A program made the position numbers and the translations under genes. Below are positions 35,701 to 47,700 of a DNA stretch of 64,000 nucleotides, one piece after another. Numbering within the stretch: the stretch's first letter is position 1; the number at the start of each line of letters is the position of its first letter. This DNA is from Wyeomyia smithii (taxonomy: Eukaryota; Arthropoda; Insecta; Diptera; Culicidae). Location of the stretch: NCBI RefSeq assembly GCF_029784165.1, contig NC_073696.1, positions 114,236,665 to 114,300,664 of the forward strand, in the 5' to 3' direction. The notes under the pieces are model-generated. The model saw nothing but the letters and a program-made list of their open reading frames with translations, was not told the DNA's origin and made no database searches.

Positions 35701-38700
35701 AGCGGCAGAGAGTCGAAATCGCAGCGATTCAGAAGGTTCGGTGGTCAAAAGGAATTCCGTGCAGTAGACCCTATTGCACACACTTCTTTCAAGTACCACA
35801 TCTACTACAGTGGCGGAAAAGCAGCGGAACGGAGCGTCGGTTTCGTAGTGCTGGGAAATCAGGAAACAAGAGTCATCCGGTGGATGCCCCAAGATGACCG
35901 TATATGCGTGTTGAGGATCAAGGGGAAATTCTTCAACTACAATTTAATCAACACCTACGCAAAACCAACAAACGACAAATCCGATGAAGTCATAGAACTA
36001 CAAGCTTGAGTGAATCTATGACGAGTGCCCAAAACACAACGTAAAAGTCGTCATCGGAGACGCAAACGCACAGGTTGGAAGGGAGGAATTCTTCCGTCTG
36101 GTCATTGGAAGGCATAGCCTCCTTTAGGCTGATGAACTTTGCCGCGGTCAGAGGAAAGTAGCTCCTATTTTCCACGTTTGAATATTCGGAAACACACCTG
36201 GAGGCATCCAAATGGAGAAGCCTGCTCCCAGATCGATCGCATACTGATTGCCGGTCGGAACTTTTCGGATGTTACTGATGTTAGATCTTTTCGGGGACCA
36301 AACATTGACTCTGACCATTATCTCGTCGTTTGTAAGATCCGCGCACGGTTGTCGAACGTGCTGAAATCTCGCACAGAGAGGACGACGCGTTTCAACACTC
36401 AGCGGTTGAAAACTGATGGCGTGGCAGCAGAATACGCCAGAGAGCTGGATCAACGGATCACAGAACAGCAGGAGGAAGGAGTGGAAGACATAAATGGGCT
36501 GTGGAGCAGAATCCACGGTGCCATCGAAACGACTGCGAGAGAGGTGCGACGCATGGAAGACACCGTAAGGCTGGTTCGATGCCGAGTGCCAGAGAGCGAC
36601 AGATGAGAAGAACCGTGCCAGAAGCCGCATGCTCACTGCGGCTACGCGTCAGACGGCAACTTGCTTATTGATAAACCGACGATTGCAGCCAGGTGACAGG
36701 AGCATTTTCAGACGCTATTGAACGATAAGGAGTCGGATGAGCAGAGCGACGAACAATTTGGAGCCACCAACACAAGAGGAGGTGAAAAAGGTGATTAGTG
36801 AGCTGAAAAACGGCAAGGCCGCTGGGAAGGACGGAAACCCGGCCGAACTTCTAAAAGCGGGAAGCGAGCGGCTGTACTATGCGATCTACCAGATAATACT
36901 AAGGATCTGGGCGGATGAACAAATGCCAAACGACTGGTTGGAAGGCCTCATATGCCCTATCTATAAGAAGGGTCATTAATTGGATTGTTGCAACTATCGA
37001 GGCATTACGTTGCTCAACTCCGCATATAAAGTGGTCTCCCGTATCCTATTCTTCAAATCTTCACCCTGCGGCAGATCCTCGATAAGTTCCGGGAGTATAA
37101 CCTGCAGAGGCACCATCGGTTTGTGAATTTCAAGGCGGCATACGACTCAGTGAAAAGAAACGAGCTGTGGCAGATCATGCTGGAACACAGTTTTCCGACC
37201 AAACTAATTAAGCTGAGTCGTATGACGCTGGAGGGATCGAAATCATGCGTGCGGATAGCTGGCGAGACATCAGTTGCGTTCGTAACGTTGGATGGACTAA
37301 AGCAGGACGATGCGCTCTCTAACTTACTATTCAACATCGCCCTTGAAGGTGCAGTACAAAGAGCAAACGTGCAAAGAAACGGTACGAACATCACGAAATC
37401 TGACACGCTTCTTGGTTTTGCGGACGACATCGGTATCGACCGTAAGGCCGTGGAGGAGGCATTCGTACCTTTTAAGAGGGAAGCGGCGAGATTGGGCCTT
37501 GTAAGCTGGCAGGGAGCGTGGGAGTTCCCGTGGTGTTGGTGCTGAGGAGGAGATAGATGGGGAACGATTTGAAGTGGTTGACGAATTCGTTTATCTTGGT
37601 ACGCTTGTGACATGTGACAACGATATGAGCCGTGAAGTGTCACGACGAGTTGCAGCTGTTTCCTTCTACGGACTACGTAACTAGCTAAGGGGTCGTAGTT
37701 TGCAAACTCGCACAAAACTAACGCTGTGTAGGACGCTGATACTCCCGGTGGCCCTTCACGGATATGGAACATGGACGCTGAAGGAAGCTGATCGACGAGT
37801 GCTCGAAGTTTTTGAGCGTAAAGTTCTGAACTAGAAGATGGAGTGTGGCGCAGACGCATGAACCACAAGTTGTACCAGGTATACAAACATGCTGATATAG
37901 TAAAGGTAATACAGCGGGGCAGGCTTCAGCGGGCTGGACATGTAGCCAGAATGCCTGACGCGAGAGCCGCCAAAACTATCTTCAGTAGAGAACTAGGAAG
38001 AGGCCGTCGACTGCGTGGTAGGCCTCGCATGCGGTGGATATGCGCGGTGGGAGAAGATGCACGAACTGCTGGTGTACGAGGAGACAGGAAAACAGCTGCA
38101 CAAGACAGAAGAAGCTGGATATCTCTAATTCTTTCGGCCCAAGACCGGTGAACGGTCCGTTAGCCCAAAAAGTAAAGTAAAGTAAGTATCATATTTTCAG
38201 TTCGCCTATTTTTCGCTTTCACAGCTGCACACACTGTCTGCCTTTAATAAACAAAAATCAATCAATCGTGTAAATAATAAATCAAACATGTTGTATATAT
38301 TGAGTGCGTAACTAAGTTCTCGCTATTAGTCAATAAATAGCGCCAGTAGTGAGTACCAAGCTTAGACATATGAATTTATTGTGGGGTCATATTCTTTTAG
38401 TTGCGTGGGAAGTGTTTCTTTTCTCATTTCATTCAACGAAAACGACTGCTGAAGCGCATCGAGAGTTAAAAAAAGTTCACGGGAATGCTGCTCTAAGTGA
38501 AACAGCAGTTGGAGGAATTTGTTGAAAATGAAACAATTTCATTCCATTTTCATTTCTAGTGCCTTATTTGGCCGGAAATTTGACATAAGGGTCATTCTAT
38601 ATCAACTGTGCGAAAAAGGAGACAAACGTGTCACCGACCTCCTCTGATTTGACTCAAATTTTGTGGAATGGTTGATTTAAGGTCATTATGCAAAAATCCC

Positions 38701-41700
38701 AAATTTGGTACCGGTCGGTTCAGCTCTCGCCCCCTTTTTTAAAAAAGTCCAATTTTTCGTCAAAAAGTCTAGTTTTCTTTCAATTATGGCATGATTTTGA
38801 AGAAAAATTGATGCATGGATTTTGAAAAAATGTTGATGAATAGTTGAAGGTTCAAAAAAAAAAAAAAGATGCTTTTAAATTTTTGGTTATTTTTGAAGTT
38901 CACATAACAACAAGAAAAGCATATTTATCTGTTGGCGTTACGAGACTTGCGTAATGGTTTCCCAGTATATTATTGATCACCCCGAGGTATGGTGATAAGT
39001 GTTTTATATGTAAAATTTTCTCAGGAACACGATGGAATTGCTATTGTTACTATGGTTCATTTACCGAAAAATGCAAATTCAAACAATATATCTGGCAACA
39101 CTGTCGCTCAAAAAAAAATTATTTTTTTTAAATTCTCAACTAGCTGTTTTTTTTAAATCCATGTATCAATTTATTTTTAGACATCATGCCTTTGAAGCTA
39201 TAATTGAGAGTAAACAAGACTTTTTGACGAAAAGCTGCACTTTTTTCAAAAAAGGGTAGGGTCTCACGGGGCGAGGGGTGGACCGATCGGCACGAAAATT
39301 GGGATTTTTGCATAATGACCTTAAATCAACTATTCCACAGACTTCGAGCCAAATCTGAGAAGGTCGCGTACATGAGGTGTGCACACTTGAGATGAAATGA
39401 CCCATAAGTAATTATCGTGGAATAGCAAAAATTTCACGCCCTAGTCGAAGCGTTATTGTTAATAAAAAAGTATTTCTCCAAGTTGAAAAATCGATTTGGT
39501 GAGAAGCTTCTTCAAGGGCTGTTCAACATAGACCAATTCACTTGAATTTAAAAATTACACAGTGCAACAATTTTTTTGCCTTGGCTCCTATGTATGATTT
39601 TTTGATAAAGTTTGATGCGAAAATAAATTTCCCTGAGTTTGAACATATTTCAACTTAAGGGACAACAATGGCGCCATTTTGAATTTTTGAGAAACCGGTA
39701 TTTTTTGTGGTTTTTTCGACGCCATTTTGTTTTGAAGCCAAATATCAAAATTCTAAGAGTTTGTCCACATATATCGATTATTTATGAGTATTAATGGTAA
39801 TTCGCTAATATCTTAAAGTAGTAGTCAAATTATATCTTATTTTGAGTAAAAAAGTCTCAGAAATCGAATGGTAGGTGTCTGATTAACGTAAAATGTCAGC
39901 AAAATGTCGATTTTGCCCCAATTCCCCTACAATACTAAAATAGGTTTATCTGCTTACATTTTACGTTTATTTATTTATTTATTGAGCGCAATGGAATGCT
40001 AGCAATGCATTGCAATAGAAACTCTTCACGCGGATTTTAGCAACGCATTTGATCGCATAGACATACCAATGCTACTCTTAAAATTGCGAAAAATGTGCTT
40101 GAGCCAGCATTCCTGTAGTGGCTTTAATCACATTCAACTAATCGCCAAGAAATAGTGCAATTTAACGGACAAAACTCAAATCCGACCCTAGCCACTTCTG
40201 GTGTACCCCAAGGTTCTCACTTAGGACCTCTTCTTTTCATCTTGTACGTTACCGACTTTTCCTATATTCTCAAGAAACTAAGTGGTAATTTATACTGACG
40301 ACATAAAGCTCTTTTTGGGAATAAGAAATGAGAAGACATCGATCCATTCCAGAACAAAAGGACAAAGAACAATACCAAACATTACATTTTCATTAGCAAA
40401 CAAACTTCAGGAAAATGTGAAAGAGTTATGGACTTAGGAATTATCTTGGACTTCAAACTAGCCGTCATTGAGCATTACAACACAATAATCCACAAAGCTA
40501 ATAACATACCAGGCTTTGTGAATCGCTTTCGTTGCAATTTTCAGGACTCGTATATCATCAAAACACCACATATAACATATGTAAGATCAATGCTGGAATA
40601 TTGCAGCATTTTATGGTCACCTTTCATAATCGCACGAGAAGAAAGAACAGATTCAGTATAAAAGCAATTTCTATTGTAATATATTATTATTATGAAAAGG
40701 AAATAATGTTCAGTCTAATTCGTAAATTAGGCTGGACATTATTTCCTTTTCAGTCATATGAAGCGCGTTGTATGCTCATGAACATGAACATGTAAGTAAA
40801 CACTGTATTAGAATATTGTATATTGGCTACTTCCAATTGATTAAATAAATAAATAAGTAAGGATCCATGTCAGTTTTAAGCGATTGTATGCTTTGAAGAT
40901 ATTTAAAAAAATAAGGACCCTAGGGTTTTAAGGATTCAAATAAAACGTTTTAAAATCAAAGACATTAAGCGTTGTTTTACCACGTGTGAACAACGGCTCC
41001 AATGGCAAAAAAGAAGAGTTTTCTTCATCGCAACATGACGGGCAATGAACATTGGATTCACTACAGCAACCTAAAGGTAAGAAACTAATGGAGATTGTTC
41101 GGCTATGTTCGACGTCTGCTCGAATATACACGCTGCGAAGGTTATGTTCTGTAAGCTCTTTTACACCTGTCATATTGGTCTGGCTGATCTAGTAGTACTA
41201 CTCATATGAAGACATCGTAAAATGACTTGATTCGTGGATAGCCTCAAAAGACGTGCACTTTCATCGTAAAAGTGTTCGATTTCTGCCAGAAAAATGCGAC
41301 AAGGTTGTTGTCAGCGTGGGTAATACTTTGAATGATTTGAATGAACCTTTTATCGGCGAGTGATGCCATATGCCATTGAAAATTGAGGTTTTTGTAAATC
41401 CATGAATCTACAAATTTACTACTCCTAAAATCTCCAAATCTTGACATTTGGAAGTATGTAAGAAATAAGAAACAAATAAATTGAAAAATGCGGTATCCCA
41501 GAAATCTGTTATACAGTTTTATATCAATATACAATTTTCTGATTATAGAAATTTATTAATTCAAACATATTCAAACAATTAAGCCATTAAATAATAGAGT
41601 AATCTGTGAATACTGCAAACTATAAATTTGGGTAACTATTAAATTCATAAATTTAGAAACGTATTTTGACCTAGCGTCAATCCAAAAATCATATACAACA

Positions 41701-44700
41701 TAATATTCCAAATTCTAGATTTTCATGACACTAGAGAATCTAGAATTTTATGAATCCTGAAATCAACTCTGGGAGTTATAAATTCAAACATATAAGTACA
41801 AACCCAGAAATCAGAGAGAAATCTGTTAATACAGCAGTCTATCAATCTGAAAATCTTCAAAGTCTTCTAATTCCGCAATTTGTAAATATCAAATAATATC
41901 AAATATATGTAAAAAACCCAGGAATCAAGTTCTATTCTATTTTTCAAATATTTCAAAGCTCTTTTAGGCCTAACCAAACATAATACCTAAGGTTTTATTT
42001 TGACTTAGGGCTACTGCGAATCATTGAAAATTGACATTGACATACATTTGAAAATCACAATGTCACATTAGAATATCACAAAATCATCATTTATTTATGT
42101 TATTTTTCGTAATTTTTTTTCAAATTCACATTGACAATCGTTTCCTAAAAACATGCAAAACCCTTTAATTCTTTTTTATCGAGAAAAAGTGAAAATATGC
42201 ATCAAATATTTGTTTTATAAACTTCACCAATAATTGTAACCGCTACCATAGGTCCGTAAATTCCCCTTTCTTATTGTAAAAATTAGTGACCGACCTAAGG
42301 TCAAACAAAAGACTAATAGCGGAACATGTTTGCTTGCCTTTTCTCTTGCTATGTTTACACCGAACCTCGGAGTGAAGTCGCGAAGCGGTGGCGAAATGCG
42401 TCATCAAACCTAATAGAGTTCTACGGATTTGGCACGAGTAATAAATAAAATCAATGTTGACATTTTCGATCGGAATCGGTGTGCGTAGTTTGGGGGTCAT
42501 AATTTTCCTGTTCCTTTTCGGCCGGTGGCGGTTCGGACGTAACGAACAACAGATACGGTTGTGTCCGGTGACGCTGGCGGCCGATTATTGTTACGTGTTA
42601 CTTTCATGGTGGTTTATGATAGAACCAGACAGACCATCGATTATGATACGTGTTAATGGATGGAGTATTATATTTGTTTCGGTGCTCTGGTTGGAACATT
42701 AAGCAACAGGAATTGATACCTTCGATGTTTGATGTGTATGAAAAAAAACTTTATGTGATGTTTACGAGTGAATGTGTGTATCAATGTGGGATGTGGAAAA
42801 CCGGAAAAACGAGTAGGGTTTCGGGAGAGGAAATGAAAACCAAAAGAAAATACCTGTTTCTCCGGTGGTACACGTGGCTGGCAGCGAGGGCGGCCCTCTA
42901 CCGATATTGTTCACAGCGATCACATAAAACTCATACTCTGTGTACGGACTCAGCGTCCGTACGACGTAGAACATGGTAATAATACCGCTGATTTCACTGA
43001 ATGCCTGCAAAGGAGAAGCACAAGAAAAACGAGGATATGCCATTAATAATACTGTCAATTATTGAAAATTAATTTTATCATTTTGTGATCACTTTCCTCC
43101 CGGAATGGGGGCAGTAAAAAAAAGTGAAAGATTATAGGATTTCACTTTCCGACCTTTCTCATCGAACGCTCACCTGATTGGCATTCTTCGGCTTGTACTG
43201 GATAACGTAGTATTGCAAATCTTCGGGTCCCTTGTACGACCACTCTAAGCGAACTTGGGTTGCGGTTACCTCCGATATCGTTACGTCAGTGGGTGCCGCT
43301 GGCAGCGCTGCATGAAAAAAGATACCAATCGTCATCAATCTGATTATCCTTATTATTTCCAGTTAATTACTTACATTGTACCTTAACCAACGTTGTTGCC
43401 TCAATGACACCGAGAGTCGAGGACGCGACACATGTGTAATTGGTGCTATGGCGTATGTCACTCAGCTCCAGGATATTTCGTCCGACCGGGACATCGTTCT
43501 CTGGTGTCAAATCGTGGTCAATTCCCTGACGCCATTTGACGTATGGCATGGGTGATCCAACCGCAACGCAGGTCAGCGTTAGGTTACCTCCTAGCATTAC
43601 CTCGTAGATGGGTTCCGGTGGACGAGAGAAGGTCGGTGGAACTCGACGTACTTTCACGTACAGATTCGTCTGCTTAGTGTGTTCCGTGCCGACAGAGTTC
43701 TCTGCCACGCATTCGTACCGACCCATGTCACTTTCCTCGCTGTTGTCTATTTGAAGGCTCCCTGCAGTGGACGAGAAAGGTATAAGATTTATTTTTATCC
43801 CTTATTAAAAAATATACTTTCGGAAAGGCACGCTCTACACTGTCCAATATTTCAACATAATCCTCCCTCATCCTTCACCAAGACTGACTAATTACTGTAG
43901 CCCATCCGCTTGCAGTGTAGATCATCACCGCAAGAGTGAAATGCAGAGCAATTTTCGCCTAAGCAACCGGATAATACAGTTAGTTCCTCATAGTGGCTAC
44001 GTTTTCAGGTGTAACGATGATGCACAGCCAAGCGGCAAAAAACGTGTATGGCACACTATTAAGATCATCCATATACCTTGCTGCCACAGACAAACAGAGA
44101 GTGTTTTTTCCTAAATTGTTCCACTGAAAACTGCCTGTTGGTTGCGTACGTTCATCACAACCAACATACGTCTATCTTTCTGTTGCCAGAAACTAAGCAT
44201 TCGTTTCCTCCATAAAAGCACATGAAGGTAAACTTTTCAAATGTTTGTTTGGTGTAGACAAAGTTTGCAACAAAAACGTTCACTCCCGCCAACGTCATCA
44301 TCTCACCGACAGAGAAGCAGCGCCATTGCACGTAGAACAACGGACGAGAAAGAAAAAATGCATTTCAAGAACAAACATACACCTGTACGAAAAGCTTTTT
44401 CCCCATTCGAAAGTTGGCTCCGCAGTTGTAAAGTCATATTGTGAAAGTCTTTCGGGCCGGTACCTTTCTGTTTCCATCACACACACAGAATTACACCTGT
44501 TTTCTCTTCATGGATTTCGTCTAAGCTGGAAAAATGTGTTCACTGCACCTATTAAAAGGTGCAGGGATGCGAAAAAGTACCAAACTTATGCTGGAATGTT
44601 CCAACAAACTCACTTTAGAGAATGAAAATAAAAACACAGATGCTCTTGCCTCAGATTGGCTTACGGTACTCAGCATAATGAGAGGATGCGAAATTGCTAG

Positions 44701-47700
44701 ATCGTTTTGGGCACTTGCGGGAACTAGAAAACTTTCGTACAGCATCTAAATAAAACACCGGCAGCACAACCGACCAGATTTTCGACAACATCATGAGAAA
44801 TATAACGCATACGTAAGCAGAAATAAACAGTGCACATTTAGGCGTGAGTTTATTGATGCTAACTTTTTGGTTGAGTAGAATTTGAAATTTTATTTCACAC
44901 ACATGCTGCGCATGTAGTTCTATAGTTCCTACTACCTAACTCACACTTAGCTTCTCCTAGAGCAAGCGCACCGGTGAGTTGCCATTTGAGTTGCTATTTT
45001 CACAACGCTGGCCGTTGTTATTTTGGATAGCAACCGATTTTCGCACCGGTCGTTGCTAATGGGGATTACCAAATCCACTATTTCTTTTTCCCACCGGCAG
45101 TTGCCAATTTCTGAAGACCGTCACTAGCCAGCGTTGGCAAAATGTTTGTTTGTGATGTATTTCGCATATTTTTTGCGGATCTAGTAATAACCAACTTATC
45201 CGTCAGTCAATCGTTTCCGGATCTACGACTTTCTACTTCATAAAATGTTCCCTCCATTTCACATAACTTTGTTTTAACTTTGTTTCCGTGCTCCCAAGTT
45301 ATCGATAGCATAATTCTTTTGCAGATTTTTTTACTTGTGCGTACATAAATTTTTTCGGGGCGACTCTCAGCCTAGTAAATACCCAAAAAAACCGCCATAC
45401 GAAGGAAGGTGCCATCAAGCGTTTCAACAACGGTCTACACCGATGACCATTCCCAACGCCGCATTCGAACGCATCTTAGGTTGTTTTTGAAGATTGAACC
45501 AGCGGTAAAGGAGGAAAATGGTTTTTTATACAACGACCGAACGAAACGGGAAAATAGTTGGTAATACTCCCGAGCAGAATTGCTTAAACCTTCCAGGTTT
45601 ATTGAATAATATTGGCCAATCTTGTGAGGCTTGGAGCTTTCCGCATCGTTTAGGTTGCAGACCGAAATGCCAACCAAATGGTCATCTCGATAAAAAACCT
45701 TACAAAATGTTTACCTGCCCGAAAAAACACCCTGTGCAAAATTTCAGCTCAATTGGAAATAAAATTGAGTAGTGGTTCATGCCGACACTTGCGTCCAACG
45801 ACGTGTTTAACAAGCGAGGCAAAACACTTCGTCTTCCGAGGCCGACCAATTGAGTCCGCATTCAAAACACTCATCATCTTCGTAATATTATTACGAACAT
45901 TCACTATCGAGTACAAAAAAAAAACAACAGTTTGACATTTCATCAAATAGCAACGATTCGGCTCGTTGCTATCGCGTTGCCAAATTTAATAACTCGCTAC
46001 TACCCGAGGTGGGGATTGCTATTTCCCAAACCAACATAGCAACGCCCTGTGCGGTTGCCGCGTTATGGTGGGAGTTGCCAAACTAGCTTTAGAAACTTCA
46101 ATTTAGCCACTGGTGGGCTTGCTCTTAGCCCGCTAGTCACGAAGTCTACCTTTCGTTATGTGAATCATATTTAATTCTCTTTGCAATGAATGATTGTGTT
46201 TTATTTTTTTGTAAAATGTGCAAATGTTTCAGCTGTTTAGGTAAACATTTGGTATCTAATATCTAAGCAGAGTATCATCGCATTATAGCAACATCATATA
46301 AATAGCCTATTCCTGAGTTAACGATAGGAACGGGTCATTTAGTTTTATCACAGCTATCAGTTGCAGGTGGAGATCTTTAAATATGAGAAGTATCCTAATG
46401 ATTGATTTACGCTTCAAATAACCCCATGCACACTTGAGAGGTCGATTGGTATTGTTTCCGCTTGACCCATTGAATTCCGAATTTGTATTAAGATTTGTAT
46501 GGACAATTTTGCCTTTTAACATTTTCCATTCTGCATTCTTTAACATTCTTTATTATTCTTTAATTATTCTTTAACATTTTCCATTCTTTCCATTCTTCAA
46601 AACGGGCCTCAACCAAACATTTCATGGCCTCAAAAGCTAGTTTTTTTTATGTTTAACAATTTTGCCGAAGACACTGGAAATCTAGGATGTCCCCAAAAAG
46701 TGCTAAAGCTGTTCAAAGTTGAGTAGTTCAAAGTTTTCAGCATAGTTATTAATTCTTCCAAATCAGCATATTTTAACGAAATTAAATTGAGCTCTCTAGA
46801 AAGGGGAATGTAAAAATGTAGGTTTGCCCATACAACTTTGAAATGCAACGCGTTAGGCGTAGACAAAACCAATCGACTTCCGCTAAATTTGGGATAGTTT
46901 GGGTCCCCAAATGGATACAAAAAATTTGGTTTTGGAAAATCGATCACTTTACCCCATTAGCACGCTGTTTCCAAAACTGAAAAACGTGAACGAAGTGATT
47001 TTGATCCAAAAAAGTAGGAGGGTGGTATTCAAGACACGACCGCATGACGTTGACTACCGTATTCTTATAAAAAAAAATATTCCATTGAAGCAAATAGTAG
47101 AGGGAATTGCAACGCTTCTTTTACAAAACTTCTGTAACAAAATTTCGAGGCACCAAAAGGTACCAGTTGCCGATTATTCTCGTTTACTGGTTAGTCCGTC
47201 CAGAATTCCAGCCATTTTAGTATTTTGCAGTAGCTATTTATTACCAACAGCCACCAGCATAACGGGTGAAACCGGCACGAGATGACCGGTACTATTTTGT
47301 TTTTCCTCCTTTCAGCTGCTAACACCTAGCGCTATCGTGAAATTAACATCAACACAAACATGCATTTTTGCAAGGTTTTTTCCGCTAGCAGCAGCATTTT
47401 GTAAAACAGAAAATTCAACTAATCGCTTCTATTATAAAACTGCGAGGCACCAAAAGGTACCAGTTGCCGATTATTCTCGTTTACTGGTAGTCCGTCCAGA
47501 ATTCCAGTCATTTCAGTATTTTGCAGTAGCTATTTATTACTAACAGCCACCAGCATAACAGATGAAACCGGCAAGAGATGACCGGTACTATTTTGTCTCT
47601 CCTCCGTTTAGCTGCTAACGCTGTCGTGAAATTAACATCAACACAAACATGCATTTTTGCAAGGTTTTTTCCGCTAGCAGCAGCATTTTGTAAAACAGAA

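Larger units (their letters stand above)
35270..38186 (+). mobile_element. RTE-clade non-LTR retrotransposon, degenerate
   Basis: A near full-length but broken element. A 5' region with cacgaggtgccaaccggcat and a run of 17 G (about 35363-35379) is followed by coding debris. The 3' end is the short tandem repeat AAAGTAAAGTAAAGTAAG at 38168-38185, a simple-repeat tail of the RTE kind rather than poly(A). A related 5' region occurs at 59200-59500 and a related 3' half at 61680-62650. Confidence 0.85.
30259..42853. other. Lar intron between FN1 and FN2 (12.6 kb), holding the microexon
   Basis: Apart from the 24-nt microexon there is no coding host sequence. 30420-31740 and 31850-33990 are AT-rich without identifiable repeats; the region around the microexon is therefore largely free of recognisable transposon sequence, unlike 34000-40900. 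40900-42840 shows nothing identifiable. Confidence 0.75.
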
